Shown in pieces: positions 1-9,272 of a DNA stretch of 14,547 bases. A model generated the notes under the pieces. It was not told the DNA's origin and made no database searches. It saw only the letters and a list, made by a program, of their open reading frames with translations. The translations under genes and the position numbers were made by a program. Source of the DNA: CAIOZW01 sp049317725 (GTDB lineage Bacteria; Acidobacteriota; Blastocatellia; RBC074). The stretch's first letter is position 1. Every line of letters begins with the position of its first letter. The stretch lies in the NCBI GenBank assembly GCA_049317725.1, contig JBMOHS010000101.1, positions 1 through 14,547 on the forward strand. The letters are read 5' to 3'.

Positions 1-1613
1 TAGGCGGTGTAGTTGCCTTCGAACCAGACGACCCGGCTCTCTCCTTCGAAGGCGAGGACGTGCGTCGCGACCCGATCGAGGAACCAACGGTCGTGGCTAA
101 TGACGACGGCGCAGCCGGCGAAGTTCTCGAGAGCCTCTTCGAGCGCACGCATGGTGTTGACATCGAGGTCATTGGTCGGCTCGTCGAGGAGGAGGACGTT
201 GGCGCCCGATTTGAGAGTCTTGGCGAGGTGGACGCGGTTGCGCTCCCCTCCGGAGAGGGCACCGACCCGCTTCTGTTGATCCGATCCAGAGAAATTGAAG
301 CGGGCGACATAGGCGCGGGAGTTGACTTGTCGATTGCCGAGGGCGAGGGTCTCCTGTCCATCGGAGATCTCCTCCCAGATGGTGGCATCGGGGCGAAGGG
401 TATCGCGGCTCTGATCGACATAGGCGAGCCGGACGGTCTCACCGACGCGAAAGTGGCCGTCGTCGGGGGTCTCCTGACCGGAGATCAAGCGGAAGAGGGT
501 CGTCTTGCCGGCCCCATTGGGACCGACGACGCCGACGATGCCTCCGGGGGGGAGGCGAAAACTGAGCTGCTCGAAGAGGAGCTTTTCGCCATTCGCCCCG
601 TAGGCCTTGGTGACGTGGTCGGCCTCGATGACCAAGTCTCCGAGGCGCGGTCCGGGCGGGATATAGAGTTCGAGATCGGCGGCCTGTTTGTCGACCTCCT
701 GGGTAAGCAGCGTTTCATAAGATTGGAGGCGGGCCTTGCTCTTGGCTTGGCGGGCCTTGGGAGCCATCCGGACCCATTCCAGTTCACGTTGGAGGGTCTT
801 CTGTCGTTGGCTCTCCGCCTTCTCCTCGCGCCGCAGCCGCTCCTGCTTCTGGTCGAGCCAGGAGGAGTAGTTTCCCTTCCAGGGGATTCCCTGCCCCCGG
901 TCGAGTTCCAGAATCCAGCCGGCGACATTGTCGAGAAAGTAGCGGTCGTGGGTGACAGCAATGACCGTTCCAGGATATTGCTGGAGGTGATGTTCGAGCC
1001 AAGCGACAGTCTCCGCGTCGAGGTGGTTGGTTGGTTCGTCGAGGAGGAGGATCTCGGGTTGTTTGAGGAGAAGGCGGCAGAGAGCGACGCGGCGCCGTTC
1101 GCCCCCGGAGAGAAACTGGATTGGAGTCTCGGGGGGGGGGCAGCGCAGGGCATCCATGGCCATCTCGAGGCGGCTGTCGAGATCCCATCCCCCAAGCGCT
1201 TCGAGCTTCTCCTGGACCTCTCCTTGTCGATCGAGCAGCGCCGTCATCTCGTCGTCGGACATGGGATCGGCGAAGCGGCCATTGATCTCGTCATATTCGC
1301 GGAGCAGGTCGACGACAGGTTGCACGCCCTCCTCGACCACTTCCCGGACCGTCTTGGTGTTGTCGAGTACCGGCTCCTGTTCGAGGAGCCCAATGGCATA
1401 TCCTGGGGAGAGGACGACCTCGCCCTGGTATTCCCGGTCGAGCCCCGCGATGATCCGCAGGAGGCTGCTCTTTCCCGATCCATTGAGACCGAGGACACCG
1501 ATCTTGGCTCCGTAGAAGAACCCGAGGTGAATGTCTTTGAGGACGGCACGCTTGTCATAAAACTTGCTGACCCCAACCATCGAAAAGATCACTTTATCTG
1601 GCGTTTGACTCAT
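1..1613 (-). CDS. ettA: Energy-dependent translational throttle protein EttA (ABC-F ATPase), C-terminus cut by window edge
   Basis: EttA is a cytoplasmic ABC-F ATPase without membrane domains. It binds the ribosomal E site and gates entry into elongation according to the ATP/ADP ratio. Both nucleotide-binding domains are visible: Walker A GLNGSGKSS near residues 42-50, signature LSGGERRR near 167, Walker B LLLDEPTNHLD near 190, then a second Walker A GPNGAGKTT near 364 and second Walker B LLLDEPTNDLD near 475. Between them lies a charged linker (about 237-315) containing GIPWKGNYSSWL and ELEWVR, which match the EttA P-site tRNA-interaction motif region rather than Uup or YheS. About 537 codons are present; E. 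coli EttA is 555 aa, so roughly 20 residues are missing beyond position 1. The ATG at 1613 gives MSQTPDKVIFSM; its ribosome binding site is weak. A run of ten C on the coding strand (1140-1131) encodes part of CPPPE and leaves the frame intact. It follows the methyltransferase gene after 161 bp and may have its own promoter. Confidence 0.94.
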   Translation of the reverse strand, partial: MSQTPDKVIFSMVGVSKFYDKRAVLKDIHLGFFYGAKIGVLGLNGSGKSSLLRIIAGLDREYQGEVVLSPGYAIGLLEQEPVLDNTKTVREVVEEGVQPVVDLLREYDEINGRFADPMSDDEMTALLDRQGEVQEKLEALGGWDLDSRLEMAMDALRCPPPETPIQFLSGGERRRVALCRLLLKQPEILLLDEPTNHLDAETVAWLEHHLQQYPGTVIAVTHDRYFLDNVAGWILELDRGQGIPWKGNYSSWLDQKQERLRREEKAESQRQKTLQRELEWVRMAPKARQAKSKARLQSYETLLTQEVDKQAADLELYIPPGPRLGDLVIEADHVTKAYGANGEKLLFEQLSFRLPPGGIVGVVGPNGAGKTTLFRLISGQETPDDGHFRVGETVRLAYVDQSRDTLRPDATIWEEISDGQETLALGNRQVNSRAYVARFNFSGSDQQKRVGALSGGERNRVHLAKTLKSGANVLLLDEPTNDLDVNTMRALEEALENFAGCAVVISHDRWFLDRVATHVLAFEGESRVVWFEGNYTA

Positions 1614-1709
1614 ACGATTCTAGAACCCCACCTCAGGACAGTCGATCGACGATGCAGCTCTTCCCTCCCTTCAGCCAGGGGATGGAGCGACGACTTGCAG
1701 AAAAGGGGG

Positions 1710-1715
1710 ATCATA
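1710..1715 (-). promoter_or_regulatory. Possible extended -10 promoter element upstream of ettA
   Basis: Read on the minus strand, the 161-bp gap before ettA contains TGTGGTATGAT. This fits an extended -10 (TGG then TATGAT) and would give a leader of about 90 nt. No good -35 hexamer is visible 16-18 bp upstream. It is the only promoter-like element I could pick out in this gap and is a weak prediction. Confidence 0.25.
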
Positions 1716-1774
1716 CCACACATCGCCACATCCGGGAGGGATCGGGGCAGAAAGGCTGCGGCAAGATGTGGGTG

Positions 1775-2542
1775 TCAATCCGGCTTGGAGTCAAGCTTGC
1801 GGAGGGTACGAGAGAGGACGGCGCAGAGCTGCTCAGCCTCGTCGCGTGTCAAGCGGTGGCGCAGAAGGGCGCGTCGCAGGCGGCGTGTCAGCGCGGGCTC
1901 ATTCCCAGGCAGAAGAAACTCAACCTCGCGGAGAAGGAGCAAGGCGCGTTGCAAGAGAACTTCGACTGTCGCTTGAGGCGCCGTTGGGGTGGGCAGATCG
2001 GCCGGGGGAATCGAAGACCTCGACGATTGGAGCGCCCATTCATAGCAACAGATCGCGACCGCTTGTCCGAGGTTCATCGAGGGGCAGTCGGGAAGCGTCG
2101 GGATGCTCATCCAGCGATGGCAGTGGCTGAGGTCGTCGTTGGTCAGCCCGTGCTTCTCCGGCCCAAAGACAAGGGCGACCCGTTCACTCGCCATCTCTGG
2201 TTCGGCAAAGAGTTGTGAGGGGGTCTCGACTGCTTGGCGGAATTCGACCCGGGTCGGGTCGAGCGTCCCAATGACGAGGGTGCGATCGGTCAGTGCCGCG
2301 GCGAGCGTCTCTGTCAAGCGGGCCTGTCGCAACAGGTCGAGTGCGCCGACGGCCGAGACCACCTCTTCCCAGACAGGCGGATAAGGACTGACGACCGTCA
2401 GATCGCTCAAGCCAAAATTCTTCATCGCTCGGGCGGCGGCACCAATGTTGTTCGGGTCCCGCGGGCGGACCAAGACAACCCGACAATCGGACGTTGGCGG
2501 AGAGACGAAAGCATCCGTAAAGGAGGACACAGGCCGGGGCAT
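1775..2542 (-). CDS. trmJ: TrmJ-type SpoU-family RNA 2'-O-methyltransferase
   Basis: This is a predicted S-adenosylmethionine-dependent RNA ribose 2'-O-methyltransferase with the SPOUT trefoil-knot fold. E. coli TrmJ methylates position 32 of tRNA; the target here is inferred. The 255-aa product has all three SpoU motifs: motif 1 in RPRDPNNIGAAARAMKNFGL (residues 26-45), motif 2 VFGPEKHGLT (125-134) and motif 3 IPTLPDCPSMNLGQAVAI (147-164), which forms the knot and cofactor site. A helical, leucine- and arginine-rich tail follows, as in the TrmJ subgroup, and the length matches E. coli TrmJ (246 aa). I start it at the ATG at 2542, giving MPRPVSS, because that lies 7 bp after the TGA of the preceding gene. 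The in-frame ATG at 2563 would overlap that gene by 14 bp. There is no clear Shine-Dalgarno, because the bases upstream are the preceding gene's coding end, so translation may be coupled to it. Confidence 0.88.
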   Translation of the reverse strand: MPRPVSSFTDAFVSPPTSDCRVVLVRPRDPNNIGAAARAMKNFGLSDLTVVSPYPPVWEEVVSAVGALDLLRQARLTETLAAALTDRTLVIGTLDPTRVEFRQAVETPSQLFAEPEMASERVALVFGPEKHGLTNDDLSHCHRWMSIPTLPDCPSMNLGQAVAICCYEWALQSSRSSIPPADLPTPTAPQATVEVLLQRALLLLREVEFLLPGNEPALTRRLRRALLRHRLTRDEAEQLCAVLSRTLRKLDSKPD

Positions 2543-2549
2543 GAGCGTT

Positions 2550-4388
2550 TCAGGAGGCAGCAACGATCCGCAACCGGTGGGTGAAGGGCGTCCAGCCAGC
2601 GAGCGTCAGCGGAATCAGCCCCGTCAGTGGCGGCTCTGCCCCACGGAGCTGCGCCCAGCGGTGCTCGGCCCGCCCGGGACCGACGCGGAGGGCCGACTCC
2701 CCCACTTGGTACTCCGCAGTGCCGGAGACGAGAAAGGTCGTCCCGTTGGCCTCGGTGAGGACCGCTCCGTCCTTGCCCGCTTGCAGCTTCCCGCCAGGAC
2801 GGAACCAGCACTCGACGACGATCGGAATCCGCTCCGTCCCCTGGATGTCGATCGACAACTCAAGGCCGCGCCCGTCGGCGCCAGTGACCTCCTCCAGCTC
2901 AATCCGGGTCACCAGTCGCGCCTCGTGAGAGCGTGCGCGCCGTTCCCGATCGTGCGTCTCCCAGAAGAGGGGCCGCTCCGCCGGTGGGACGTCGATCGGC
3001 TGATAGTAGGCGGCGTCGAGCTTCTGCTCGAGCCGGAAGGTCCCCGCCTTCCCGGTGGGTTCAAGCGCTGCTCCGATGAACTGCCCCTTGCCGAAGAAGG
3101 CGCTGGCCAACCGCACGCCTTCGAGGACCGCTCCGCCCTGACGCAGGGAGAGGAAGCGGGATTGGCCTGCAACGATCGTTGCGCTCAGCTCTTGTCGTCG
3201 CAGACGGACCACCCCGGTCTGAGGCAGGGGATGAACGTACGAATCGGGAAGAGGGGCACGCGGAACCTCCTCGTAGCTTGGCTTCGACGGATCCAGCTCC
3301 GGTCGGAGCATGAGTTCAGCAAGATCCCCAGAGATCGAGATCTCATTGGGATAACGGACGACCTCGGCGAGAATGCGATCCGCCATCGCGGCCATCCGCC
3401 CATCCCTGTCCCGCTGCGAAAGGATGCGATAGTGCAGAAGATACCCGGCCATGCGGACTCGCGTCTGCCAATCTTGCCGGCGGGAGTAGTCGGTGACGAT
3501 CTCTCCGTCGGGATGGACGCAGTAGAACATCATCGTCAAATTGCGGCGGACAGGGTCAAAGATCTCTGGCCGGTTGAGCGTCTCCGCCAAGAGGATGAGG
3601 GCGCGATTGGTGACGCCATTGTAGACGGCGTTGCTCCGTTCCGTATACTCCCCATCTTGGTTGCAATCGATGCCCTCGGCGAGCCAGCGCTCGATGCGAT
3701 TCCGGTAGGCAGCCTTCGGGAAGAGCCGATCACATCCCGCCAGGGCGGCCGCGACCACCCAGCGATGGTTCGGCGTGTGGACTCCGCCGTCGGCCATCGC
3801 ATCGGCGGCGCGCCGAAGGAACTGGCCGAGGCGCTCCCGCCACGCCCGCGTCGGAGCCGACCCATCTATCTCCAGCAGCCGGTAGGCCAAGACGAGATCC
3901 TGGACGACGAACCCGGTGTCGGGTGGAGAGTGGAAATTGGTTGTCGGCAGGTCGATGGTGCCATCAGCGTGCTGCTCCCGCTCGAGATAGCCAATCGCCA
4001 ACTCGATCCGCGGCACCAGTGAGGATTGATGGTAGAACCGCGAGCGGGGATGGCAGAAGAGGGCAATCATCGCTTTGACCTCCCCCGCATTGGTCGAGGG
4101 AAAGGCAAAGCCGTAGGTGGGGATGATGAACCCTCCAACCTGCCGATGGCCTGCCTCCGTCATCTGCAGTGGCAGCGTCGCCTCGAGTCGACGCTCCGCT
4201 TGGACCAGGGCAATCGCCCCTTCCCAAGTTCCCGCCTCACCCGAAATCCCTCTCTCTTGCGTCGAATCCCCTGGGAACTTCTCCCATCCACCAAGCGACA
4301 TCTCGGGGCGGGAGAGCCACGCCCCACCCGTCAGTGTCACTCCCCTCAAGAACTCTCGACGATCCCATTGGTCAAGTTTGACCTGCAT
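2550..4388 (-). CDS. Uncharacterised Tat-motif protein, alpha/alpha-toroid plus beta-sandwich type (tandem copy A)
   Basis: I do not recognise a named family. The 612-aa product opens with MQVKLDQWDRREFLRG, a twin-arginine motif (R10, R11) followed by a short, weakly hydrophobic stretch, so Tat export is likely but the signal is not strong. Residues ~55-390 are rich in amphipathic helices with repeated aromatic and acidic motifs: NFHSPPDT (151-158), GGVHTPNHRWVV (201-212) and DGEYTERSNAVYN (245-257). This resembles the alpha/alpha toroid of polysaccharide lyases and related glycosidases. Residues ~390-612 look beta-rich and may form a C-terminal sandwich. N207, H208, Y248 and Y256 are possible catalytic residues by analogy with lyases that use Asn, His and Tyr. 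The start at 4388 matches the start of copy B (both begin M-Q) and has AAAGGA 9 bases upstream; an ATG at 4397 is also possible. It is 50 bp downstream of copy B. Enzymatic function is inference. Confidence 0.75.
   Translation of the reverse strand: MQVKLDQWDRREFLRGVTLTGGAWLSRPEMSLGGWEKFPGDSTQERGISGEAGTWEGAIALVQAERRLEATLPLQMTEAGHRQVGGFIIPTYGFAFPSTNAGEVKAMIALFCHPRSRFYHQSSLVPRIELAIGYLEREQHADGTIDLPTTNFHSPPDTGFVVQDLVLAYRLLEIDGSAPTRAWRERLGQFLRRAADAMADGGVHTPNHRWVVAAALAGCDRLFPKAAYRNRIERWLAEGIDCNQDGEYTERSNAVYNGVTNRALILLAETLNRPEIFDPVRRNLTMMFYCVHPDGEIVTDYSRRQDWQTRVRMAGYLLHYRILSQRDRDGRMAAMADRILAEVVRYPNEISISGDLAELMLRPELDPSKPSYEEVPRAPLPDSYVHPLPQTGVVRLRRQELSATIVAGQSRFLSLRQGGAVLEGVRLASAFFGKGQFIGAALEPTGKAGTFRLEQKLDAAYYQPIDVPPAERPLFWETHDRERRARSHEARLVTRIELEEVTGADGRGLELSIDIQGTERIPIVVECWFRPGGKLQAGKDGAVLTEANGTTFLVSGTAEYQVGESALRVGPGRAEHRWAQLRGAEPPLTGLIPLTLAGWTPFTHRLRIVAAS
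2753..3002 (-). repeat. 250-bp block identical to 4642-4891 (copy A side)
   Basis: I compared this block base by base with 4642-4891 and found no difference. It encodes part of the C-terminal beta-rich domain of the tandem paralogue, including the stretch around LFWETHDRERRARSHEAR. The bases on its low-coordinate side, 2570-2752, differ at 35 of 183 positions from the other copy. The first mismatch on the high side is at 3003. Confidence 0.95.
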
Positions 4389-4438
4389 GTGCCTCATTCC
4401 TTTCTCATCAACAGCAAGACTGATCGGGGCAGGCCGCT

Positions 4439-6271
4439 TCAGGAAGCGGCGACGATCCGGAGCCGGTGAACAAACGGCGTCCAGCCAGCAAGCGTCAGGG
4501 GAATCGCTCCCGTCAGGGGCGGTTCTGCCCCCCGGAGCTGGGCCCACCGGTGTTCAGCCCGTCCGGGCCCGACACGCAGGGTCGCTTCGCCCACCTGATA
4601 CTCGGCAGTGCCAGAGACGAGAAACGTCGTCCCATTGGCTGCGGTGAGGACCGCTCCGTCCTTGCCCGCTTGCAGCTTCCCGCCAGGACGGAACCAGCAC
4701 TCGACGACGATCGGAATCCGCTCCGTCCCCTGGATGTCGATCGACAACTCAAGGCCGCGCCCGTCGGCGCCAGTGACCTCCTCCAGCTCAATCCGGGTCA
4801 CCAGTCGCGCCTCGTGAGAGCGTGCGCGCCGTTCCCGATCGTGCGTCTCCCAGAAGAGGGGCCGCTCCGCCGGTGGGACGTCGATCGGCTGGTAGTAGGC
4901 CGCGTCGAGCTTCTGCTCGAGCCGGAAGGCCCCTTCCTTTCCGGTGACGGGTGCAAGCGCCGCGCCGATGAACTGCCCCTTGCCGAAGAAGGCGCTGGCC
5001 ACCCGCACCGCTTCGAGGACCGCTCCGCCCTGACGCAGGGAGAGGAAGCGGGATTGGCCGGCAACGATCGTTGCGCTCAACTCTTGTCGTCGCAGACGGA
5101 CCACCCCGGTCTGAGGCAGGGGATGAAGGTAGGAATCGGGCAGAGGGGCACGCGGGACCTCCTCGTAGCCCGGTTTGGTTGGATCGAGCTCCGGTCGCAG
5201 CATGAGCTCGGCAAGTTGAACCGCGAGGGAGATCTCCCGTGGATGCTGCACGGCATCCGCGAGAATGCGATCCGCCATCGCCGCCATCCGACCATCTTTG
5301 TCTCGTTGCGAGAGAATCCGGTAGTGGAGAAGATATTCCCCCATCCGGGCTCGGGTCTGCAGGTCCTGCCGCCGGGAGTAGTCGGTAACGATCTCTCCGT
5401 CTGGGTGGACGCAGTAGTACATCATCGTCAAGTTGCGTCGGACGGGGTCGAGGATCTCGGGCCGATCGAGATGCTCGGCCAGCATGATCAGCGCGCGATT
5501 GGTGATCGCATTGTAGACGGCGTTGCTCCGTTCGGTGTACTCCCCGTCTTCATTGCAATCGATTCCCTCGGCGAGCCAGCGCTCGACGCGCTTCCGGTAG
5601 GCGGCCTTCGGGAAGAGCCGATCGCAGCCCGCCAGGGCGGCGGCGACGACCCAGCGATGGTTGGGCGTGTGAATGCCGCCATCGGCCATGGCGTCGGCGG
5701 CACGTCGCAGAAACTGGCCGAGCTGCTCACGCGATCCCCGCGTCGCAGCCGACCCGTCGGCCTCGAGCAGCCGGTAGGCTAAGAGCAGATCCACGACAAC
5801 AAACGCCGTGTCGGGAGGCGAGTGGAAGTTGGTTGTCGGGCCGTCGATCGTGCCGTCGGCGTATTGCTCCCGCAAAAGATAGCCGACCGCCAGCTCGATC
5901 CGCGACGCCAAGGAAGGTTGACGGTAGTATCGTGACCGTGGGTGAGAGAAGAGGGCGGCCATCCCTCTCAACTCGACCGCATTAGCAGCCGGGTAGGCAA
6001 AGCCGTACGTGGGGATGACAAAGCCCCCGGTCTGTCGCTGGCCCGGCTCCATCATCTGCAGGGCCAGTACCGATTCAAGCCGACTCTCTGCCTGGGTCAA
6101 GGCGAGCGCCCCTTCCCAGACCTTCTCGGATGTCGGCCCCTGCGTTGGCTCCGCCGCAAGGTCCAATCCGCCCGCCCGATCCTCCGGGCGGGAGATCCAC
6201 GTTCCCCAGCCCGCCACCGCCATTCCTCTTAAAAACTCACGACGATCCCAGTTGTCAAATTTGAACTGCAT
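4439..6271 (-). CDS. Uncharacterised Tat-motif protein, alpha/alpha-toroid plus beta-sandwich type (tandem copy B)
   Basis: This 610-aa protein is the paralogue of copy A, located directly upstream of it in the direction of transcription. It starts MQFKFDNWDRREFLRG, with twin arginines at 10-11. The same motifs occur in the helical part: NFHSPPDT, GGIHTPNHRWVV (N204, H205) and DGEYTERSNAVYN. The C-terminal ~220 residues are nearly identical to copy A apart from about a dozen substitutions and one extra residue (APVTGK against EPTGK). The N-terminal third is clearly more diverged, especially in the linker after the signal. The start at 6271 is chosen because it aligns with copy A and has GAAGGAAGAG just upstream; in-frame ATGs at 6283 and 6322 would put an unusual extension before the Tat motif. 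It follows the oxidoreductase gene after 165 bp, in which I see no clear terminator or promoter. Likely an exported carbohydrate-active enzyme, substrate unknown; the function is inference. Confidence 0.76.
   Translation of the reverse strand: MQFKFDNWDRREFLRGMAVAGWGTWISRPEDRAGGLDLAAEPTQGPTSEKVWEGALALTQAESRLESVLALQMMEPGQRQTGGFVIPTYGFAYPAANAVELRGMAALFSHPRSRYYRQPSLASRIELAVGYLLREQYADGTIDGPTTNFHSPPDTAFVVVDLLLAYRLLEADGSAATRGSREQLGQFLRRAADAMADGGIHTPNHRWVVAAALAGCDRLFPKAAYRKRVERWLAEGIDCNEDGEYTERSNAVYNAITNRALIMLAEHLDRPEILDPVRRNLTMMYYCVHPDGEIVTDYSRRQDLQTRARMGEYLLHYRILSQRDKDGRMAAMADRILADAVQHPREISLAVQLAELMLRPELDPTKPGYEEVPRAPLPDSYLHPLPQTGVVRLRRQELSATIVAGQSRFLSLRQGGAVLEAVRVASAFFGKGQFIGAALAPVTGKEGAFRLEQKLDAAYYQPIDVPPAERPLFWETHDRERRARSHEARLVTRIELEEVTGADGRGLELSIDIQGTERIPIVVECWFRPGGKLQAGKDGAVLTAANGTTFLVSGTAEYQVGEATLRVGPGRAEHRWAQLRGAEPPLTGAIPLTLAGWTPFVHRLRIVAAS
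4642..4891 (-). repeat. 250-bp block identical to 2753-3002 (copy B side)
   Basis: This is the partner of the identical block in copy A, at a constant offset of 1889 bp. All third codon positions match across about 83 codons. Outside the block, silent differences are frequent on the 3' side of the gene. Confidence 0.95.
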
Positions 6272-6436
6272 CTCTTCCTTCATTATTCGATCGTAACTAC
6301 TCACGGCATCAATCAACTTCAAAGGGTCTTATCTTCTTCTCGGTGATCTCTGTGACTTGGTGGTGCCATCCTCTCTTCACTTCTGACGTTGGTCGCTGGT
6401 TGGCCCAGTCCACTTTCTGATCTTCCCCACGTCAGC

Positions 6437-7720
6437 TTACCGGCGAGCCACATCTGCCGGGACGGTGTGAGACTGCTCTTTCGCTGGCTGAAAGGTCATC
6501 CGACGCTTCTGGAGGTAGGCCTGCTTGCCCAGATGAGAAGCAAGGGCCGAGCGGTGACCTCCGACGACATCCGAGTTGGGCAGTGCCCGTGACTTGAGGC
6601 AGTCGAGGAAGTTGCGGACGTGCTGCTGCTCAAGGGGTCGCTCGTTGCGACGGACGATCGGCTCGGGAGGCGCCATCCGTCGCTGCGCCTTCTCCTGGTA
6701 GGTGTAGCCATTGCGGTCAATGAGGAGCCGCCCCTCGGTTCCCAGAAATTCGATCGCAGCTCCCCGTGCTCCCGGCACGAGGGTCGCCTCGAAGGTCGCG
6801 ACCCAACTGCTCGGGTACTCCACCTCGAGCGTAATCGTGTCCGGCGCTGTTCGTCCATCCCGGTAGGCATAGACCCCACCTGCCGCATTGGCCGCAATCG
6901 GGAGATCTTCGCCGACAAACCAGTGGACGACGTCGATCCAGTGGGTGAAGAGATCCGTGATCTGCCCTCCTCCAAAATCGAGATAGGCTCGCCAATTGTA
7001 GAACTGGTGCGCGTCGAAGGGGCGATCCTTGACCGGGCCGAGGAAGGCCTTCCAGTCAAGCCCGGCCGGCTTCTCGGTAAAGTTGGGCTTGCGCAGGTGG
7101 TAGGTATTGCCGTGCCACCACGTGCGGACAAGCGCGATCTTGCCCAGCCGCCCCGACTCGACATAGCGCTCTCGGGCGTCGCGGTAATGCTCTCCGCTGC
7201 GCTGCTGCAGGCCCACCTGCATGACGCAGCGCGCGGCCCGCACGGCCCGGATGATCTCGTGGCCCTCTTCGATCGAAAAGGTCAGCGGTTTTTCGATGTA
7301 GATGTCCTTGCCGGCGCGGCAGGCGTCGATAGCCATCTGGCGATGCCATTGGTCAGGCGTGGCGATGAGGACGGCATCGACATCCTGGGAGTCGAGGAGG
7401 GCCCGGTAGTCGGCGTAGGTCTTCGCCTTCCCCTCGGTCATCTTCAGGCCGTTCTCGAGTGCCTTGTCGTAGCAGTCACTCAGGGCGGTAACCGTCGCGT
7501 CTGGCTCCTTGAGAAACCAGCTCATGACATCCGATCCACGGTTGCCAGTCCCGATCACACCGAGACGAACGCGGTCATTGGCCCCGAGAACACGTCCCCA
7601 GCTCGCCGCACTGAGCGCGATGCCTGCCGCTCCCTGGCGCAGAAACTGGCGACGAGCCGTCTCGCTACCCTCGGTTGCCGTCGCTCCCGAACGCTCGTGT
7701 GATTGTGGTGCCTCTTCCAT
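6437..7720 (-). CDS. Tat-exported Gfo/Idh/MocA family oxidoreductase
   Basis: Members of this family are NAD(P)-dependent dehydrogenases of sugars, inositols and glycosides; exported members often hold the cofactor tightly. The 427-aa product has a twin-arginine signal (RRQFLRQGAAGIALSAAS, residues 23-40). A Rossmann domain follows, with the dinucleotide-binding motif GVIGTGNRG (54-62), the loop ATPDQWH (120-126) and the catalytic-lysine motif EKP (143-145). The C-terminal alpha/beta domain carries DLFTH (256-260), matching the D-x3-H active-site pattern. Length and domain order are normal for planctomycete members. The ATG at 7720 has AAAGGAAGAAGAG upstream and puts the Tat motif at the usual distance. 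It lies 74 bp after the DUF1501 gene and 165 bp before the toroid paralogues, so a role in oxidising a glycoside in the periplasm is plausible. The substrate cannot be read from the sequence. Confidence 0.92.
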   Translation of the reverse strand: MEEAPQSHERSGATATEGSETARRQFLRQGAAGIALSAASWGRVLGANDRVRLGVIGTGNRGSDVMSWFLKEPDATVTALSDCYDKALENGLKMTEGKAKTYADYRALLDSQDVDAVLIATPDQWHRQMAIDACRAGKDIYIEKPLTFSIEEGHEIIRAVRAARCVMQVGLQQRSGEHYRDARERYVESGRLGKIALVRTWWHGNTYHLRKPNFTEKPAGLDWKAFLGPVKDRPFDAHQFYNWRAYLDFGGGQITDLFTHWIDVVHWFVGEDLPIAANAAGGVYAYRDGRTAPDTITLEVEYPSSWVATFEATLVPGARGAAIEFLGTEGRLLIDRNGYTYQEKAQRRMAPPEPIVRRNERPLEQQHVRNFLDCLKSRALPNSDVVGGHRSALASHLGKQAYLQKRRMTFQPAKEQSHTVPADVARR

Positions 7721-7794
7721 CGACTCTTCTTCCTTTCTGTGGCACGGGGAGATCCACTCTCCGAGATGCCTGTTTCTATGTCCGCAAATCCCGC

Positions 7795-9228
<1,434 letters not shown>

Positions 9229-9272
9229 TGCTGGCCTCCCTCGCTTGCGCATCTTCTTCTTCCCGGAATCGC

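Noticed and set aside
1128..1150. Suspected frameshift in ettA at the homopolymer run
   Set aside because: Translation through the ten-base run stays in frame and aligns with the known EttA sequence without a gap.
60..1976. Plus-strand open frame of 638 codons opposite ettA and the end of trmJ
   Set aside because: It is the antisense shadow of clearly conserved genes in GC-rich DNA, shows no recognisable motifs and spans an intergenic gap.
4389..4547. N-terminal extension of copy A up to 4547, which contains RRRFLKR and looks superficially like a second Tat motif
   Set aside because: Most of it overlaps the coding end of copy B in another frame. The start at 4388 matches copy B and has a ribosome binding site.
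2445..5782. Plus-strand open frames of 525 and 438 codons opposite the toroid paralogues
   Set aside because: They resemble each other only because the minus-strand genes are duplicated. They have no domain signature or ribosome binding site.
6272..6436. Promoter or terminator in the 165-bp gap upstream of copy B
   Set aside because: A TTGATT and a TACGAT occur 15 bp apart on the minus strand, but the spacing is short and there is no hairpin with a T-run. Not convincing enough to list.
7748..7762. Small hairpin GGAGA-tccac-TCTCC after the DUF1501 gene, considered as a terminator
   Set aside because: The stem is only 5 bp and no T-run follows on the transcribed strand.
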